From: Dendrocalamus latiflorus
Taxonomy: Eukaryota; Streptophyta; Magnoliopsida; Poales; Poaceae
Assembly (NCBI GenBank): GCA_017311315.1
Contig: CM029671.1
Span: forward strand, 21,946,565 to 22,010,564
Direction: 5' to 3'
DNA length: 64,000 nucleotides
In this document: piece by piece, positions 46,024 to 57,689 of the stretch
Layout of the letters: every line of letters starts with the position of its first letter
How positions within the stretch are numbered: the stretch's first letter is position 1
Notes under the pieces: model-generated
Told to the model about the DNA's origin: nothing
The model's database searches: none
Seen by the model: the letters and a program-made list of their open reading frames with translations, nothing else
Program-made: the position numbers and the translations under genes

Positions 46024-48222
46024 CACTGCTCTAGATCAAGGCCACTGAAGTTGCATGCGCCTCCACCGAAGCATTTAAAGTAGCATAGCCAGTTTGTAAT
46101 CAGGGCCGCTAACCCACTTATCAACCTTGCTATCAAGGCTGCCCATCTGCATAAACCATTATTTAGAATACTGTTTCCTTTTTCTGTTTGTGTGCATTTG
46201 GGTATTCAGAAGTTTATTCCTTTGGGTATTGTGTGTGTGACGTGCTTATTTTTTCTCTTCTCTTTCTTTTCATATTTTTGGTGGGGCATTGATAAATCTG
46301 GATCTTTTGCTAAAGCGTCCCTAGGAGTAACCACAAGTTAAAACCGCTTGAGCTTCTTTAGACAACTACGGGTGTAGGTTTAGTATCCCCACAGCTTCCA
46401 GAATGTTAAATAAACTTGCAAACATGCTGTCAGTGTAGTACCAGTTAGAGAGCATAGCATGTATAGAAAACATGAAGTTACTGAGTATAATCATGTAAAT
46501 GTTGGCTTAATCTTCTGTACATTGCTTTTATGTTACGATTTTAAGTATTTTAAGTAGCTTAGCTAATGCTGGTGCAAACTTAGAAGTTAAGGGCTGAGCT
46601 ACAATAACCAAGTTCCTCTGTTTGTGAGAGATAATACTCTCAATAAAGCTATTCATTGCTGAAAAGTTATCTTGGCACAAAGTGCCACTGAGAGTAATCA
46701 CTCAACTTAAATAGTTAATCTAATTTTAGCATTAACTTGTGAAAGTAATTTCTTCAGTAGCAGTACATTGAATTTGGTATGCACTGTTTGACTTAATTGG
46801 AACCAATCTTGGTCCTGACTGTTAGTACCCTGCAGGTATTCTGTGATGTCCAAGAAGGATATAAAGACGCGCTGTCCAGTTTGCCGTGGCTGCTGCGATT
46901 GTAAACAATGCACCCTTGGTCAGACCAAGGGTGCTATGCGTAAGGTGGTCTTTTACTAGATAACTGCATGATCATCAATTTGATAATGTCCTTTTATTTG
47001 ATTATTTTATTTATTTGTTGATGTTTATGTCTTGAATCTTCAGAAATCACCAGGCGATCAAGCGAAGCTAATCAGGATCAAAATTTGCAACCACCAATTC
47101 TACAAGCTTTTACCTTTACACCTTAACCAGGAACAGCTTGATGAATTGGAAGTAGAAGCTAAAATACAAGGTTCATTTGTGTATTATTTTTTGGTTTGCA
47201 ACTCTTGCATTTCCAGTATTAATTAATTGTTTCTACTCTTAATTAGGAACAAAAATATCCAATGTCCGTGTCCAGGTAGCTGAAAATGACCAGAGTGGGT
47301 CACTCTACTGGTAAGCTCTGATATCTGCTATTGTTCTCATTTAAATATAAGCTAGTAGCATGTATCCTGGTTTGATCAATTTTCTCTCTTCAATTCATGA
47401 TGTCATTTACATTTATATTTAACATGGAATAAATCACCCTTGTAAATATATGAACAGTTACTTATCTCATTTGTTATGTTTATGTTAATCATTTCATGCT
47501 AATGGTTATCACAAGTTTAGCAGCACTGCAATCTGGTTTTTTAGTTATTTTCTCCTGTTCATGTATACTGGTCATTGTACAAAGCAATCCTATTAGACAT
47601 GTTTGATGAGTTACGATGTCCTACATGGCCTTTGCATTTAAGCATCTTAAAGGGAAATCTTAGTTGTTTTGTATTTTATTATTTTGGTTTGTTTTGCATT
47701 TATCCAATGTGCCTTCTAGACTGGTTATGCTACTTCTTAATCTACTTGTTTATTGCACTGTTATTCTATTGCAATTTCTCATCTGACCAGAGATTTTACT
47801 AAATACTATTTGCAAGCAGTAATAACTGTAAGCTCTCCGTGCACCAATTCCTGAGAAGCTGCCCAAGATGCCCTTTTAAGCTTTGCTTAAGTTGCTGTCA
47901 GAAGATACGTGAAGGAAATATGTCGGGCAGCACCCCTGAAGAAAAATTTGCACAACGATTGCTTCAGCAAGAGTCAGCCCATGAGGATGGCAGCATAAGT
48001 TGCCCTTCCATTGAGTTGGGTGGCTGTGGCGACTCTCTGCTAAACTTGATATGTGCATCCCCATCTGGCCATTCCGAGGAACTCAGTTCAGGAGATGAGC
48101 TAGATGCTCCGGGCAATCATTCTGGAGTCAAGGATGCTCTACCTCATCACTCACCTGTAGCCGATAGTAATGGAAGCCTTGCCAGATTGTCTTCTGGCCA
48201 GCAGGAAACGGTGTCTTCATAA
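42194..48222 (+). CDS. KDM3/JMJ25-like protein with WRC and RING-like domains but no JmjC, 665 aa
   Basis: Six exons modelled: 42194-43393, 43533-43627, 46836-46944, 47044-47170, 47247-47310, 47820-48222 (total 1998 nt, in frame). Residues 1-20 are basic. About 20-230 is Glu/Ala-rich acidic sequence with tandem EGENEEEAAGT-like units and Arg-rich nuclear-localisation-like runs. The WRC domain is about 268-303 (LRCRRSDGKKWRCQARALPT). The RING-like finger is about 402-460 (MTCHRCGMKKAARIVKCKNC, then CPVCRGCCDCKQC). Next comes a linker like that of plant KDM3 proteins (LNQEQLDELEVEAKIQG) and a zinc ribbon at about 532-560 (CNNCKLSVHQF, CPRCPFKLCLSCC). ISCPSIELGGCGDSLLNL then matches the region just before JmjC, but a stop follows at 48222. 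Probably a nuclear chromatin factor without demethylase activity. The exon 1-2 junction is the weakest (poor donor GTCACC). Intron 2 is 3.2 kb. Confidence 0.8.
44445..44940. mobile_element. Inverted-repeat transposon (about 496 bp) in intron 2 of the WRC/RING gene
   Basis: The left arm starts ttagtaaatttgctcc and the right arm ends ggagcaaatttactc; inner parts (aatgccatc, gatctggaaaatgcc) are also inverted. A direct repeat aattttga lies at 44437-44444 and 44941-44948, an 8-bp TSD fitting hAT or a short MULE TSD. It has no coding capacity. Confidence 0.7.
45989..46021. repeat. (CT)n microsatellite
   Basis: An uninterrupted ct run of 33 nt in intron 2 of the WRC/RING gene. Confidence 0.95.
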
Positions 48223-50547
48223 TTGCCAGCAATGTAGCTCTTCTTCTTGCAGATATCCGTTCATCTTTCAGGTGGGAGTGCCATAACTTCGAGAGCAACA
48301 GACATGTGACCATTCGAAAGCCTGAAAAGGTGGGGGATATGGTCTGATTGGGTAGAGGGTAGATTGCCTGATTTAGTGTGATTATCGGCCAATATGGCCA
48401 TTGATTTTAGGTCTGCGGCCTGGGGATATTCTCAAGTAATTCTTCCGTATTGTTCATCTTTGATTTGAGCATCATGTTGGTTATCGTTGTAAATAGGGTA
48501 TGACTTCATTTATTTATCATTAGTGAAAAGCTGGTTGGATCTTGTATTGAGCGTACTGTGGTTGGGATTGACCACTTAACACCTAGGTGCTCTTTAGTCT
48601 TATAGAGCATTCACTTTCTTTTCTTTCATGGAATAATTTAAGAAAATTTTGGTTTTCTATTCATGATATTTACCACAAAATTAAGACATCTAACTTAAGA
48701 AATTCAAAAATACAACTACAAAACTAAAGCTATCATCTAGTTTTTTTTAATAAATTACCGGACAAAAGTTACATAAATAATCATTAGTTAGACCCTAATT
48801 ACCACTAATGGTTTAATTACACCATAAGTTCCCATTGCCAGCTTTAACAGATTATCACCCTAATTTTAAGAATTCGTCTACACTTATTTGCAACTTAAGT
48901 TATCATTGTAAGTTTTAATAAATTATCACATTTGTTTTAGAATTTACCATCACTTTGTGAGTACGTGAAAAATGTTTCAAACTTACCATCATTAGTGCCA
49001 CAAATTATCATATGCAGATTTAAAAATTTACCACCCAAGTTTAATATTTTACCATTAGTTTTGCCAGTGTGCAAAAAATAGTTTAAAAGTTATCATTTTT
49101 TTACACCCTAAATTATCATTTATAACTAGAACAAATTACCATGTTAAGTTAATAATCTACCATCATAAGTTACTATCTACATTTTAAACATATTACCATC
49201 AAAAAGTAACACTTCTACTTAATTTTAAATATATTCAATATTAGTCTTATCTTGTTGGTCTCGTTGTGTAGAATAAAAAACATGAATTATAAGTTAAAAG
49301 TACTGTTTAAAAGATATGACTATAGATTAATAGAAAATTTAAGGCATCTATATGCAAAAGTAGGGATTCTGCAGCATTCTTTAAGCAAGAAATATAGGGG
49401 TGGGACCCGCACGTGGATGCATGTGAGACGAGCGGTTGCTATCGGATGAATCAAAGTGAAGTGATGTCTCACGGCCTCGCTCGTTTCGTTATTTTTTACT
49501 ATTTATAAATTTCATTTTTTGGAACTTTTAACCTTTTTTACCGGTTTTTTTTCCGTATTCATTTACGTTGTTCGTGATGAGCTAGTATATTTTTTCTATT
49601 TTTAATTTTTTTAAAAATTAATTACGCCAAAAAAGTCACCTTCAACTATAGTGAAATTTCAGCCGCTACAGTGCAATTTCAGCCATAAGCCACATCTTTT
49701 CAGCCCAACCGAGCAGGGCAGCAACAGCGTTGGTAGCAGCACACTAAATTTAGCATTGAAATAAATATGAATATCGGATTGTGACATTGACTTTTCGTAT
49801 ATCCGGGTTTTCGGCCCAGATATATTATTAACTTGGGGTAGATTATTTTATTTTTAACTGGGCACATTACACATCTGTTCTTTTGATAGTGTTACCGCGA
49901 GCAAAGTGTGACGGAGATGCGTTGTTACTGCTCTCCCACGGGCCACAGCGGCCTAGGCCGAGTGCTTTGCTTTGCCGTCGTGATCAGCCCGTCAGGGCTC
50001 GCGACTTGGAGACAGTGGGCGAGCGCAGGCCGGGCGACCAGCGGTAGGTTGCCGTCGCCGCGCGACCGGACCTCCTCGCCGTGCGCCTGTGCCGTTGCGC
50101 ACGCTTTGCCGCTTCAGCAGTTTCAGGAGAGGATCGCGTGTGCATCTACGGTAATCCTGCCACGCCGGCTGTCTGCGCATGGCCGCTTCCCGCGAGGTGT
50201 GGCGCGCAACGGTTGCCAGGTGAGCGTTACACTTGTTTGTCTACACAAGCTTGTACTTTGTTTTTGTTGACTAGTTACATATCTATACGTTGTAATGAAG
50301 CTTATTAAATGTATAGAGAATCATGCTATAGAATAGAGTTACTCTAATCGGTTGAAAAGTGAAAATGGTGAGAAGTTAAGAGAATAGAACGGTTGGAGGA
50401 AAATGGACGTACAACCACCAACTCATTCTTTTATAATAGTAATGATTTAGACTCCAAATTTTGCGGTTATGTCAAGCACTTCAGGGGCCTCTGTAGTGTA
50501 ATTAGTTACCAAACCTTTTACGAACTTCCTCTCTTTCAACTAAAATA
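48223..50547. other. 3' flank of the WRC/RING gene and AT-rich intergenic DNA
   Basis: 48223-48560 is probably the 3' UTR. 48760-49220 is a degenerate array of aaattaccat/aaattatcac words. 49560-49640 holds an inverted copy of the AT-rich dispersed repeat. 49900-50270 is GC-rich without homology. No JmjC exon was found anywhere in this stretch. Confidence 0.5.
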
Positions 50548-50570
50548 TCTCTATTATTATATAAGGAGGA
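50548..50570 (+). mobile_element. Helitron-like 5' end
   Basis: TCTCTATTATTATATAAGG, preceded by a host A, is a good match to grass Helitron 5' ends. No matching hairpin plus CTRR end could be found downstream, so the element's extent is unknown. Confidence 0.55.
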
Positions 50571-50889
50571 GTTGGTGGTCGTAGGTGCGTTCTTCTCTCC
50601 TCTTTCTACAGCCATCCGATTTGATCTAGACCATTCGTCTTTCTCCTCTCTCTCTCTCTCTCAGGATCCAACCGCCTATCTCCTCGCGCATTTTGGCCAC
50701 TCTTCTCTCTCTGTCACTTTGCTCTCCAATGGTGCAGTCACTCAAACAACCGGCCCACTCCCGGAAAAGAAAAGAAAAGTGAAAAAATCACCTTCCCACT
50801 CATCCGTGCATGCCACTCGGCCCAATCCCCTCCGTCCCCTTGCCTCCCTACCCGAATCCACCCACCTCCCTGCTTTGCCTACCGCCACG

Positions 50890-51415
50890 ATGGATGCCAC
50901 CGAGGTGTCGGACCTCTAGGCGCGGCTCACCACGGCTGTGCATGCGTTCAACCACGGCGTACATCCCTCAGCCCGCCTTGCCGCCAACCAGTGGTTTCTC
51001 AGCTTGCAGCGCTTGCCGCAGGCAAGGGTGCTGGCGACCTCACTGCTCGTGTCCCCGGATCCCACCCCGCCCGTCGACCTCTTCTTCTTCACCACCCAGA
51101 TGCTTCGCTGGAAGATCAGTCTTCCGGCGCGCCGCTCCTCGACGCGTTCCTCCTAGCCGCGCGCTGGTTCTACCTGGGGCCTCTGCGGCTGCTCACGTAG
51201 ATCTGCTTGACCCTCGCGGTGCTCGCGCTCCGTATCGAGGCAGGCGTGGACGGGTTCTTCGTCCGGATGCGGCACCTGCCTAACCCCACCCGTGCTGGAG
51301 CTGCTCACCGTGTTCCTCGAGGAGGTGGCGTAGGACCAGAGTGGCAACACAAGGGTCGACGCCACTACGTGCGTGCAAGCTCCTCGTGCACGCGCCCGCC
51401 GTGCTCAAGTTCCTT
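50890..51415 (+). pseudogene. Broken first exon of an importin-13/TNPO3 (MOS14)-like gene
   Basis: The start ATG at 50890 reads MDATEVSDL, then TAG in place of a Gln codon, then ARLTTAVHAFNHGVHPSARL and AANQWFLSLQR. Further pieces in shifted frames resemble the same exon: DLFFFTTQMLRWKI, PLRLLTQI, LALRIEAGVDGFF and LLVHAPAVLKFL. This is the N-terminal HEAT-repeat and Ran-binding region of a plant transportin of the importin-13 type, which imports SR splicing factors. At least one stop and several frameshifts make it non-functional. It lies about 340 bp after a Helitron-like 5' end, so it may be another captured exon. The family call rests on recalled motifs. Confidence 0.65.
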
Positions 51416-52379
51416 CCTGCAGGAGGCATAACATGCAGCAATTCGGTTGTAGGCAGCAGCAGTTCAGCATATGCAGATGCGCCTGCAGGCAGTAGCGAGG
51501 ACGGCGGTCCAAGTGGCGGTGCCCATGGCCATGCAGCTGGCATGGCCGCAAGAAGTCAAGATGGCGGGCCTAGCTCGCATGCAACTGTCGCAGGATGTGT
51601 GCACGTTGCAGAAGGTAGGCAAGACTCCCGTGGACCCCACACATAAGGTGGAGTGCATGCAGCTGGTGCAGGTCACGCACATGTAGCGCAAAGGAAGATC
51701 AAGGCGAGGAGGTGTACGCAGCGCTGGAGTGTTCCAGGCCAAAGTGGGATACATGGGAGCGGCGTCAATGGGACGTGCGAACGCAAAGACCGGAGGTGGC
51801 GTGACTTCAGCTAAGATATGTATTGGAGAAAGGTGAAAGGCTTAGGTAACGGAGAAACCAAGGCAGCTATGGGAGCAGGTGCTCCAGCTCAGGCAGGCGT
51901 GCGAGGAAGGACATGTTCAGTCTAGGTGTGAGACATGGCAAGCGTCGGATTGTGCAAGGCTCGAGAAGGAACAACGCACGGGTATGTTGGTAGAAGGAAG
52001 AAGTGGAAGCAAGAGAGAAGATTGACGTGATCAAGATGGAGAAATAAGATTAAGGACGTGATTGTTAGCGTTAGTAATCTTATTTAGTCATATTTGAGTT
52101 AGTTTTGGTGGTCATATACATGTACGAGTTTGTTCTGCATACGAGTCGTTGTGGTCGTAGTCGTGTACGAGTCCATGTACGAGTATGACTCAGTTTTCGA
52201 GTTTGTGTCATAGTCGTAGAGTCGGGTAGAGAGGCCGTGCGTGCAGGCTTTAAAAGACACGCAGTCATGTAACGAGAGGGAAAGGGGAGAAGGAAGCGAT
52301 CGGTGTGATCGAACGAGAGGAGAGAGAAATAAAAAAGAGAAGGAGCAGTTTTGGCTCCGGAAAAATTATCGAGTATCGA
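51416..52379. other. Intergenic, unclassified
   Basis: This mixed GC-rich repeat-like sequence is not part of the importin exon. It may belong to a retrotransposon or to the Helitron candidate. No domain was seen. Confidence 0.35.
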
Positions 52380-52790
52380 GTTCAACGTGTTCGCAGATAT
52401 GATCGTAAACGAGTTACGACCACAGCGATCGAACGAAGGTGTCCGTAGGAACTGAAGATATGGTCGTAAACGAGTTACGACCACAGTCGTGGAACAGAAG
52501 GCGTGGTTGTAAACGAGTTATGACCACGTCAATCAGGTCTTTAACGTGGTCGTAAGCTTTACGATCACGGCGGTCGATAGAGTCACAACGTAGTCGTAAT
52601 CGAGTTACAACTATGGTGATCGAGCTTACTACGTGGTCGAAGGAGCGCAGCGTAGCGTGAATATGGTCGTAACTTTCGCCAGCTGAAGTTACAAGTACGT
52701 GATCGGAGCTAAAAGACGTGATCAAGGCATCCATGACGTGATCATAGTTATACTCAGAATGGTCATAAGGCTGTCAGGAATCAGGATGAT
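52380..52790. repeat. Degenerate tandem array with dyad motif GGTCGTAA...TTACGACC
   Basis: Several units of about 50-55 bp contain tggtcgtaaacgagttacga or close variants, so each unit carries its own inverted repeat. Similar motifs occur at 12475-12720 and 32700-32930. Confidence 0.7.
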
Positions 52791-54520
52791 CATAAACTGC
52801 AACAGTCTTTCTGAACCGGATCACTCCACTTGGTTACCTACACTGCATTTACTTCTGGTTGAGAAGGCGTCTCTCCCATGCTGCGTTGACGCGACTCGAC
52901 TGACTGGAACTCTGTGTAAGTCCCCCTGCCAACCTAGAGAACGATCACACCAACAGGTATGCAACGATTGAACGATAACACACGTACATCTGCGAAAAGC
53001 AAGTATCCGGTCCCCGAATCCCTACCACTTTTCACAGGCGAAGTTTGGAAAGCGAAGAGGAGCAGAAGGCAAAGCTAGAGACACAGGACACGCGCCGGAA
53101 TCCAGCCAGAAGAAAGGGTGGGGCCGAGAAGCTCCTCGTGAAATGTTACACCAAAAGCGAAAAGCTCCTCGTTTCTTTCACCTGGTCTATTTGTGATCAT
53201 TTGGGTTTATTTTTGACGGTTTATGGCTAAAAGCACTATAGCTGGTTGAAAAAATATTGTAGCTGACAGAGACTTATTTAGCATAATTAAATTTAAAAAA
53301 ATTAAAAATATAAAAAATATGTTAGCCCATTACGTATAATACAAATAAATACGGGAAAAAAGAACCGGCAAAAAAGCTCAACAAAAAGCCAAAAATTCAG
53401 AAAAAAAATAAAATTTATAAATAGTGAAAAATAAATCGGAAGCTAAAAGTTGAAGCCAAAACGATCACAAGAATCTCGGCTTATCCTTCTAACTTCGACC
53501 TTCTTTCAGATTTCAGATTCATGCATTCATATTTTTGTCTTGCAGCTCGGCCTTCCGGTATCAACAAATTCATAAAATGTGTACGCTTGCAATCTCGCAA
53601 ATATTCTCTCCGATTTACGATATTTATTCACGTTCCATCGTACGCGCTTACCAAGCGGTGTTTATATTGATTTTTGCTGATGACTTTTGATTATATCTTA
53701 TGACTTTTTAGTAAAAATAAATAAAAATGACTAAAAAATGGTTTTTAGAAGAAAAGTACAAACAGTGAAAAAAGTAAGTGAGATGATATATGTACATATG
53801 ACAGGAGCAAAAGAAGTGTGTTACATGATACACCTATGGCTTATATCTTATTTTTGAAGCAAGATGGTAGCAAAAAAAAAAGTAAAAAAGTAGTTTTAAA
53901 AAATTAAGTGTTTATATTAACTTTTAACTTTTCTAAATAAAAGCCAAAAGCATACGCCAATAGTCTAAGTCGACCGAGTCAACGCTTCCTTAGCACCTTA
54001 TAAGCAGCTCTCTTTAGCACTATATTTAGGTTAACCGGCGCGCACAGTTTATCAAAAAGTTGCTTCACAAAAACAGCAGTGGTACGGGTACCCCGAGCAG
54101 GATAAAAAAAAAGGCACCGAGATCAGAAATAGCCCTACTATTTCTTTTCAACTTAACGTCTCTTCATCATTTTTTAAAAATAGTTTATCAAAATAATTTT
54201 TTAAATAATTTATCGATATTCGCATTCATTAAAATAGCTTATCAAAATAATTTTTATAAAATAATTTATCAACTTATCGATATTCAATTTATTACCATAC
54301 AAACTCAATTGAAACTCAATTGAAGACAAAAACTAAGATCATAGCTATAAACCATCCATCCGCGGCCAAAAAAGAACAGCCGATAGTACACCAATATCAC
54401 GCCGGCATATATTCATAGCCATGCCATACCCGCTAATCTGCACTATGCAAAAGAAGCTACTACCCCCTACGAACCCCTACAAAACGCTATCAACAAGCTT
54501 AATTAACCGCATACCCTCTT
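52791..54520. other. AT-rich intergenic DNA
   Basis: It holds a copy of the AT-rich dispersed repeat at 53270-53420 and a tatcaaaataatttt-rich stretch at 54180-54300. No gene is recognised. The right edge is the 3' flank of the SPARK gene. Confidence 0.45.
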
Positions 54521-56964
54521 TTACAAGAACACGTCCCGGACCAGGCAGCCGAGCACCAAGCTGACAAGGAAACAGATTGCGGCGCCATGGGCGACAGCGC
54601 GTGGCGCGGCCGAGTTCGTGCTGCTGGTGCGCTCGAACTGCAGCGAGTCGACGGCCAGCGGCATGTTCTCCTGGTCCGGGCTGCACCGCGGCGCGGTGCC
54701 GTCGGACTCGATCGGGTGCGCGCTGTAGAGCACGGCGCGCAGCACGGCGGAGACGGTGGGGATGTACACCGTCTTGTTCTTGGCCAGCAGCCACGTCAGG
54801 CCCATCAGCTGGCAGTCCCGCCCCAGCATCCGCCGCGCGCGGTCACCGCCGGCGACCTCGCGGCTCACGTTCCCCTTTAGCTGCATCAAGCAAAAGACTG
54901 CATGTTATAACTTCTTGTTCGACGATTCAACGGCAACAAAACCTGAAGAAATGAAATTAATGTGTTCCATGCAGGAATGTTCTTGCAATGCAGAACTGCT
55001 GCAGGTTGTTGCCAAGTTGGTAGCCTCTCTGTTTCAGAACTCAGCATTTGCATTTGGCTTGTTCAGCTCTCTCAATAAATGCTTCCCATGCACAACGACT
55101 TGTTCATGCAGATGCATCCTCTATTTCGTTGCGTTACACCAAAACTTCAGTAATTCCAACAATGTCAAATATGACAGCTTCCTAAAGCATGACTGCCAGT
55201 TGTGACTGCTTGGCAAATGTTATTAGATGCATGTGTTCAGTGTTCTCCACTGATTTAAGATGCCACTGGGACGCACGACAAACAGGTTGAGGACAAGCCT
55301 CTCTTCAATAATCAACAACTTTGAATGTCGCAAGACCACATTGCGGTGGTTAGAGGATTCATCATTGAAAAGGCATTGGAGCATGTCTCGAACCTTGCTG
55401 TCTTGCTACTAGTATACTAATTAACCTTTTGTTTCTCCCGCAAGATAGGGTCAAATAATTGGGGCTCTTTTTTTCTTTCGGTTTCTAAAAGTTCCTTTTT
55501 GATTTTTCTAAGCTAATTAACCTTTTGATTTTTCTAAGCTAATTAACTTTTAAACAAGGTATTTTTTAAATAGGATTTATAAATTAATTGCAGTAGACAC
55601 TATAGCAACTTCATTTATATAAGTCAAAACCGTACATGAGTTTATGTTACTCCATCTTCTCTATCACAAATAGTCCAAAAATCATAAATCACGGAAAAAA
55701 CCATGAGCTAAAGAAAAAAACAGCCCATTAACTGACAATGCTAACTAACACTAGCTAGTGGGTTCCCCTTCCCCACAATGCTTTCAGAAAAGCAGTATAT
55801 CAAGTAGCTAATGATCAGCGATGAGCTCAAGAACTAGTAGCAAGTCCATTTGAGCATATGAAACAATAATGTGGCTAGAAAGGGGCTTCCTTTGTGGAAA
55901 AGGGAATCTCCTGTATGTCAAATGAGCTCTTTCTGCTTAGCTAAAAGATGGAGTAGCACACAAAGAAAAAGGCATCGCTCCTAGTGCCGCATTTAAGATC
56001 ACAAATTTGTGTACTAATGTGGCTTCTGGAAGACTGCAACAACTAACAACACTTGTCTAAGCTACCATTACCTTTAAGCACAAACTACACAATGGACTTG
56101 TAAAAAAGGGAGGCCACAAGCTTCAGAAAAGTGAAAATTAGATCAGAAATGCATCAACTTGACGGTCCAAGATACCAAGAAAAGCATCATGAATGCAAGA
56201 AATGGCAATACTACAAAATCCAACAGAAAAAAAAATCAATAGTGTTTTAAAGATTTGGGTAAAAAAGTCAAGTGAAAAGGGATTAGAACACAAAAGGTGA
56301 ACCAAAGCACTGGCATTGTAGGAGAAAGCAAAGGAAAGAAGGCAAGAAAGTTCACCTCTTGCAGGGACTGGACGCAGCGGGAGCAGCCGCCGTAGGAGGC
56401 GTTGCGGCAGCTCTTCTCCAGCTCCTTCACCGCGGCGGTCGGCGTGGCGTTCCTGGCAGCGGCGCCGACGGCGAACGCGGCGGGGCAGCGGAGCGAGCCG
56501 ATCTGGTGGAGCCGGATGCCGCAGAAGCAGAGCACCGTGTCGCACGTCGCGTTCGGCCGCGGCAGCGCCACCCCGCGCCGCTCCAGCGCGGCGCCCAGTG
56601 CGTCCACGCACCGCTGGTTGTCGTACGGCACCATGGGCCCCTCGTCCCCACCGTCGACGCCCTCGCCGACGAGCGCCGGCGCCGGCAAGGACAGCGCGGT
56701 GCGCGCGTGCGCCGCGAAGAGCCAGGCTGCCAGGACGGGGCAGCAGCGGCCGCGGTCGAGCGAGCCCGGGCCGCCCCCAGCACCGCACGCCGCGGCCACC
56801 CCGCCGAAGAGCTCCGCGGAGAGGTCGAGGTGGCAGGGCGGGGAGGACCCCGCGGAGGCGTTGGACGGGGACTGCGCCTGCGAGAGCGGGAACGACGGCA
56901 CGTCGGAGGACGCGGCAGGGGCGAGGAGCGCGAGGAGAAGCGCGGCAGCGAGGTGCACCGACAT
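54521..56964 (-). CDS. SPARK-domain, probably GPI-anchored protein (At4g28100-like), 322 aa
   Basis: Two exons, 56356-56964 and 54521-54880, join in phase 0 (CAAGAG|GTGAAC donor, GATGCAG acceptor). Residues 1-22 form a signal peptide (MSVHLAAALLLALLAPAASS). A Cys-rich SPARK domain follows (CHLDLSAELFGG, CCPVLAAWLFAAHART, VPYDNQRCVDAL, CDTVLCFCGIRLHQIGSLRC, ELEKSCRNASYGGCSRCVQS), then DRARRMLGRDCQLMGLTWLL. The C-terminus is a hydrophobic tail (AAICFLVSLVLGCLV) after a Ser/Asn/Ala-rich stretch, the layout of a GPI signal. This matches the uncharacterised plant GPI-anchored proteins like At4g28100, expected at the outer face of the plasma membrane. The role is unknown; related SPARK proteins act in symbiosis and cell-surface signalling. 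The start is the first Met giving a clean signal peptide, with a TATA box upstream. Confidence 0.88.
54881..56355 (-). other. Intron of the SPARK gene (1475 bp)
   Basis: AT-rich. No nested gene or transposon end was recognised. The duplicated words ttttgatttttctaagctaatt occur around 55496-55545. Confidence 0.6.
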
Positions 56965-57037
56965 GGCCACCAGCGAGGTGGTGGTGGTGGTGGGCAAGAA
57001 AGAAGTGTGTGTGGATGCGTGGGCATTGGCGACTCGG

Positions 57038-57045
57038 TTATATAA
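57038..57045 (-). promoter_or_regulatory. TATA box of the SPARK gene
   Basis: TTATATAA (palindromic) lies 74 bp upstream of the ATG at 56964, leaving room for a short 5' UTR. Confidence 0.7.
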
Positions 57046-57179
57046 GCGGGAGGGAGGGATGTTTGCCTCTTGCTTGTGGGTTTTTTGGGGTTGGAGATAG
57101 CATGTCGAATAGATTTTTTTAAAAAATAATCTATTTATTATTATTTTTATTTTACAGAAATGACTATTATTGTTGTATT

Positions 57180-57355
57180 GCTCAACCGTTGAACGACACG
57201 TGGTCAAGTTGTCAAACGATCAGACGACACGTGACCAAGTCGCCCAATGGCCGGGCGACTTATCCATATCGCCCAACCGTGCGGCGACTAGTGCCTCTAA
57301 TCGACCAATCGTTAGGCAACATGGGTAAGTCGGCCAACAGTGGAGCGACTACTTG
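57180..57355. repeat. Block of gtcgcccaa-type motifs
   Basis: It contains gtcgcccaatggccgggcga, atcgcccaaccgtgcggcga and more diverged versions. The words match those in the 922-bp palindrome at 16657-17578, but here there is no second arm. Confidence 0.65.
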
Positions 57356-57439
57356 CTATCAGCTCATCCTTTTCTCTTTGACCCAACCTCCTAACGCACT
57401 CTCTTATCATTTCTCTTGCAAGAAGAACGAGAGAAGCTT

Positions 57440-57680
57440 GAGAGATGAGGAAAACAAGGGAGAGAAGGAGAGGGGAAGTGAAGAGGGGGAGAGGTTGCGA
57501 GAGGAGAAGAAGCAGAGAAGCTCAGGAGAGAGAGAGAAGGAGACAGGAAGAAGTAGAGGAGCTCGGAAAAGGGAGTATAGGAGAGGAGACGAGCTCGGGA
57601 GAGGGAGTGAAGAAGAGGAGAGTAGCTCAGAAGGAGAGAAGAAGAGGAGAGGAGCTCGCGTGGTTAGAGAGTAAGATAAA
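57440..57680. repeat. Purine-rich (GA/AAG) tract
   Basis: A 240-bp degenerate gagag/gaag tract. Open frames in it are compositional. Confidence 0.8.
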
Positions 57681-57689
57681 GGAAGCTCG

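Noticed and set aside
42194..48222. CDCA7-type zinc-finger protein identity
   Set aside because: Considered because of the acidic N-terminus and CXXC pairs, but the WRC domain, the CPVCRG.C.CK.C finger and the EMEIEAKIQG-like linker fit the KDM3/JMJ25 family better.
52380..52790. CRISPR-like array
   Set aside because: Units are degenerate with no constant repeat/spacer pattern, and the genome is a plant.
56138..57122. Additional + and - frames over the SPARK gene first exon
   Set aside because: Arg/Ala-rich shadows. The true frame has the signal peptide and conserved cysteines.
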